This document shows positions 60,060 through 64,000 of a stretch of 64,000 nt of DNA, in pieces (the first letter of the stretch is position 1; the number at the start of each line of letters is the position of its first letter). The notes beneath the pieces are model-generated. The model did no database searches. It was not told where the DNA came from and saw only the letters and a program-made list of their open reading frames with translations. This DNA comes from Epiperipatus broadwayi (Eukaryota > Onychophora > Udeonychophora > Euonychophora > Peripatidae). The stretch is taken from positions 2,668,001 to 2,732,000 of the forward strand of contig JAQFVV010012395.1 of the NCBI GenBank assembly GCA_028023455.1. Direction: 5' to 3'. The translations under genes and the position numbers were made by a program.

Positions 60060-60710
60060 TATATGACATATTTAAATGAGGCACAATATGCAAATAAGGC
60101 AATTAGATATTCCATTTTTCAGACAATGGAACACATGAATCCTTTTTGTTGATGGAATGTGGATCCTTCACAATTGCCCAAGTCTCTTTGTACTTTCTTT
60201 TTTCTATTGTCTCTTTCTGAGCATATTGTTTTAGCATTTGATGGAAAAACTTGTGACACATGGCACATTCATGATCCAGAAAGATAGATCTGTATTCAGT
60301 CATTGTATAAATATGTATGTTGGACAATTCATGGGATTCCCCATAATAAATAGAGCGGCAGGAAGAGTTAGTATATGTGACACATGTTCTACAGGTATCT
60401 TGTCTTTAGCATTGTTCAATAAATTATTAACATAAGGTAGCGATCTAATCTGTACATGTTAGTGCAAATCTTTCTAAAATTATTTTCAATATGTGTTACA
60501 TAAAGAAGGCTTATCCATGCTTGGATCATGAACGCATCATGAATCACACATTTTCTCCATTTAGTGTGTTAGAACAATATGTTCAGAAAGATGATAGGAA
60601 AAGAAAGTACAAAGGCTTGGGCAATTGCAAAGGATTCATGTGTTCCATTGTCCAAAAATTCGAATATCTAATTGCCTTATTTGCATATTGTGCCTCATTT
60701 ACATATTATA
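60060..60710. repeat. Inverted repeat with about 200-bp arms and 240-bp spacer
   Basis: Left arm 60060-60278 and right arm 60522-60710 are inverse complements: aatgaggcacaatatgcaaa, ggcaattagatatt, caatggaacacatgaatcc and attcatgatcca at left, mirrored at right. Reading outward from the centre, both arms translate to related peptides (LDHECAMCHKFF, KRKYKE against LDHERIMNHTF, KRKYKG), so a once-coding sequence may have been captured or duplicated in inverted orientation. The family is not recognised. Confidence 0.75.
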
Positions 60711-60714
60711 TCAT

Positions 60715-61635
60715 TTATATAATCTTATCTGTACTGCATAACTTTATTCAGTACTATGATTCTGGCAGTGTTTCGCTGAAAGCTGGCTCAGTGCAATTAA
60801 TTAGTTTATGTTCATTAATTTATACCTTTTCATCTGAACTCTTAAATCAATGAGTGCTTTAGAATTACGTATTTTCATGAAAAGAGTTAATACATTGTTA
60901 TTTAAATAATTATAGTGTATTATTAATCAAATGAACAACAGCTAATAGATTAACTACTAGAAAGCAAAAAGATAACATTCCTAAAAGTCTATTGGAGACA
61001 AAAAAGCTAGCTTGAGGAAAAGGAAGCCATCACGTTGTTATTGGTGGTAGATGCATTTCCTACACCATTTGATTTCTTACACTCTATGGATAGGGACTAT
61101 AAGTCGGCAAGGACTGCTCTCCCTCCATGTAGAGGATTTCTTTCAGTATATTTATATATGATTCCTTCGCTAGACAGATGCACATTCCTGTACTGGATGA
61201 GGATCACTTTAATAATATCATGCTACAAATGCAAATGCCTGTAATCATGATTGTTTTATGCTAACATTCTCATTTTGCATTGGTCACGTCGGTATTAAGC
61301 TAGCATTGGTTTAGGTGCGAATTTTTAGCCTGGTTAAATGATTTGAGTGTTTAAGTGCATATTCTATGTAGTCTATTTGCACTTAACATTGTATAAAAAT
61401 ATTAAATTATATAAAATTTCATCCATCTGTGCATATTAAGATAAATATCAGGATTTAAATCTATCTAATAGTGTTAAATAAAAAATCTAATCCTCAAATC
61501 TGTTTTAATATATATTATGTATGTAATAAATTTTAATCTTATTAGTACTGGCAGTGACTTATTATTTTATCTTTATTAATAATATTTGGTAATAGGTAAT
61601 TAAAAATAAGTTTGAAATGTTATATTATAAAACTC
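60715..61635. other. Intergenic, no gene recognised
   Basis: The patch 61020-61340 is less AT-rich and contains a 69-residue frame (61035-61244) without known motifs. Confidence 0.4.
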
Positions 61636-61639
61636 GGCT

Positions 61640-61745
61640 TCTCCATGAGCTGTCGGTCAAATAAAATTTGAACCTTACCCATACATATCTGCCTACTTTA
61701 TAAATTTTCTAGGTTTAAATAGTCTAGTGGTGCCCTGGTATGACA
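61640..61745 (+). repeat. Dispersed repeat paired with 4025-4155
   Basis: atctgcctactttataaatt and ttctaggtttaaatagtcta, followed by gtggtgccctgg, correspond to the minus strand of 4150-4080. The primer-binding-site-like word is slightly altered (ggtgcc for ggcgcc). Confidence 0.45.
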
Positions 61746-61749
61746 GATA

Positions 61750-64000
61750 GTGAAAGAGTCTCCACCCAACCATTATAATATTAATTTATTTACAGTGTTT
61801 TAAAAGTGTTGATAGTAATTTTTGTTTGTAAAAAAATGACAATTACGAAGAGATAGAGCAACATGAGTAAGGTTAGGCCTCAATATTAATAGCACAGGTA
61901 GAATTGAAGTGATAATAAATGAAGGTGCATTTAAACTAAAATCTTTTTTTTTTTCCAAATAAGAATAAACGTTACTATAAAGAGTGTAAAGACAGTAGTA
62001 TCCTTTGATTGAAAAATCTATTTGTACATAAGAAGTAAAACTGCCTTTAAATAGTCCCTGTATCACAAATATCTCTATAATTAACCCCTATAGACAAACC
62101 TTGAAGATTAAGGCATTACTCACCAACTTTCTAATTTCCAGATGTTAAGGGTTTGAGTGATTTTCCATCTTTGATTATCCTCTAGCTAAGAAAAGCTAGA
62201 TAACTTTATATCAAACTGTACTGGTCAGTTAGTTATGTTAGTCATGGATCAGCTTTCTGAACAGAAAAAAAATGCTGAACTTGGAAATAAATCTTCACAT
62301 TATAACAAGTTTAGATATAAATCCAGGATGACATATAACAGATGGATATGCTTTTAGTATCACTTGATGTCCTAATTATTGTATTTTTTTTTAATATCAA
62401 ATGTATGCTATGATCATGCCCATAACAATTTATTCTAAGAATTACATTATAAATTTTAATAAACTGTTTTTGTTATTAAATTGCATGAAATCCTTACGTG
62501 AGCATGCTAAGCCTTTCTCTGTAAGCAGATTTCATTTATAATGCATTGCAACTAGGAAATAATATTATCTTTTTAAAAATGTATTCATTCTATTATCATG
62601 ATATTTTAGACTGCATCCTATTTTACCTTTTTCTAATAGTATTTATAGATATGTAGAGTAGATATATATATTATACTGTTTGGAAAAATTCCAACTATTT
62701 TTTTAAACATAAATATTACATTTAAATGTCATGGGAGCTGAAGAAAAATCTTTCAATTTAAAAAATTGTTGTTTATTTCACATTCACATCTTATTATTAG
62801 CATAATTTACACCCATTTATTTTAGTTTCTGTAATATTTATTACCATATGACAGGGTTAATGTTGAAATCATTAAGAATGCTGGTTAGTTTATCTGAATT
62901 AATGTATAAAGAATGAAGTTGTTACTAAAAGAATATTTGATAGGATACGTGCAGTGGAAAATGTTTTAAAGTAATTATTTTGAACAGTTATAAACAAAAT
63001 AGTTTAGAAAAAAGATTTAAAATGTTTAAAAACATTCAGCTCAAATTGCACTGTTTGTTGACTTGTTAATCTAGTAATTAATTGATGTGTGTGTAGGTGT
63101 GATTGTGTTGCTATTTATATATAAAGAATAAGTTCTGCACCCTGAGATAGATAACAGGCATATAGAATTTAAATAAACATCTTACAGAAAAAATAATATT
63201 TCAAGTGAATGTAGAGAAAGTGGGTTTTTAGCTTTTATGTACAAGGATCCTATTCAGTGACTTCAATTATTAAATGGACAAGGATAATGCTATGGAAACG
63301 AACAGAAGAATAAATAGTTTTGAAATTTTAGAATAAATTAGAGAAGTGACAAAGGAGATTCTATAAGGCTTATTGGAAGTCATATATCATTCACACAGCA
63401 TTTAATAGATTTAGATTGTGCCAGAAATTGGGATTCATTAATGATTTATTATATATATGATAATAATACAGATGGATGTTTCATGATTTACAAATGAATT
63501 AAGAATAGATATGTATTATACTTCCATGAATTTGCACTTTCTATTATTCTATTTTTATTCATGTGTTATGTGAGCATGAATTGCTAAGGAGTTTTAATGA
63601 CAAATATCTTATCAGATTGCCACTTAATCATATAACTGTCACCACATTATTGCTCCATGATCCACAATGTATTGATAAACCAAAAAAGTTTAAATGGTGC
63701 ATCCAATTTGAACATTTAATTTATGCATTATCTATCTAAATGGCTTGGTTTTTGTCTCAAACTCCATATGGATATTATTGTAATGATACATATTTAAGAA
63801 ATAACTCATTTGTTTTTTATATTTTTGTCACACATTCTCCTGCAAGTTATTTAAGATTCTGTCATACTAGACTTTCATCATTTAAATATATATATGTTAA
63901 GTGTTTTTTTCTTTAGATAGTGCATAAAAGAAAAGGATCTATGATTTATTGAAGTATCTTATCTTTTTACTTAGCATGGGAACTATTGCATCATGTTCTT
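61750..64000. other. Intergenic, no gene recognised
   Basis: AT-rich to the window end. Short chance ORFs only; no repeat pair was noticed. Confidence 0.5.

Overview
This is AT-rich (roughly three quarters A+T by eye), gene-poor DNA from an invertebrate animal nuclear genome. The evidence is the repertoire: several clades of APE-endonuclease LINEs, tRNA-derived SINEs, a Gypsy LTR element, a pogo/Tigger-like DNA transposon with TA target duplication, MITE-like foldback elements, and no bacterial operons, ribosome binding sites or phage modules. The sequence alone does not fix the phylum. I could not recognise any complete host gene; one short candidate first coding exon with a consensus splice donor lies at 55667-55789 (+). 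Layout: 1-2036 holds a decayed LINE (family A, +, cut by the window start). 6225-9165 holds a second family A copy (-) with endonuclease, linker and RT but a missing 3' end, and 23847-23986 holds a 140-bp 3' stub of the same family nested in a DNA transposon. 10940-11700 and 42600-43700 are decayed copies of LINE family B (-). 40249-40965 and 11884-11955 are 3' pieces of an RTE-like LINE (+). 48285-49956 is LINE family C (-). tRNA-derived SINEs are scattered through the window, including a textbook 91-bp tRNA-Gly insertion at 12361-12451 with a perfect 15-bp target duplication. 31353-34480 is a Gypsy-type LTR retrotransposon (-) with both LTRs, polypurine tract, gag, protease and the integrase zinc region, but RT, RNase H and the integrase core are gone. 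23494-24545 is a pogo/Tigger-like element. The most striking structures are inverted repeats. 49957-54674 is a giant foldback with arms of about 1.4 kb, its right arm split by a 1667-bp insertion flanked by the 4-bp duplication CCGC. 14971-15564, 25970-26130, 28721-28873 and more distantly 46418-46680 form a foldback/MITE family, 41259-41646 is a head-to-head pair carrying hammerhead-like core words, and 60060-60710 is another unrelated inverted repeat. The genes here do not work together as a pathway. The window is a record of layered transposon insertion, deletion and nesting, and the features are described in that light. All calls come from reading the sequence; no database search was possible, and identities are by eye.
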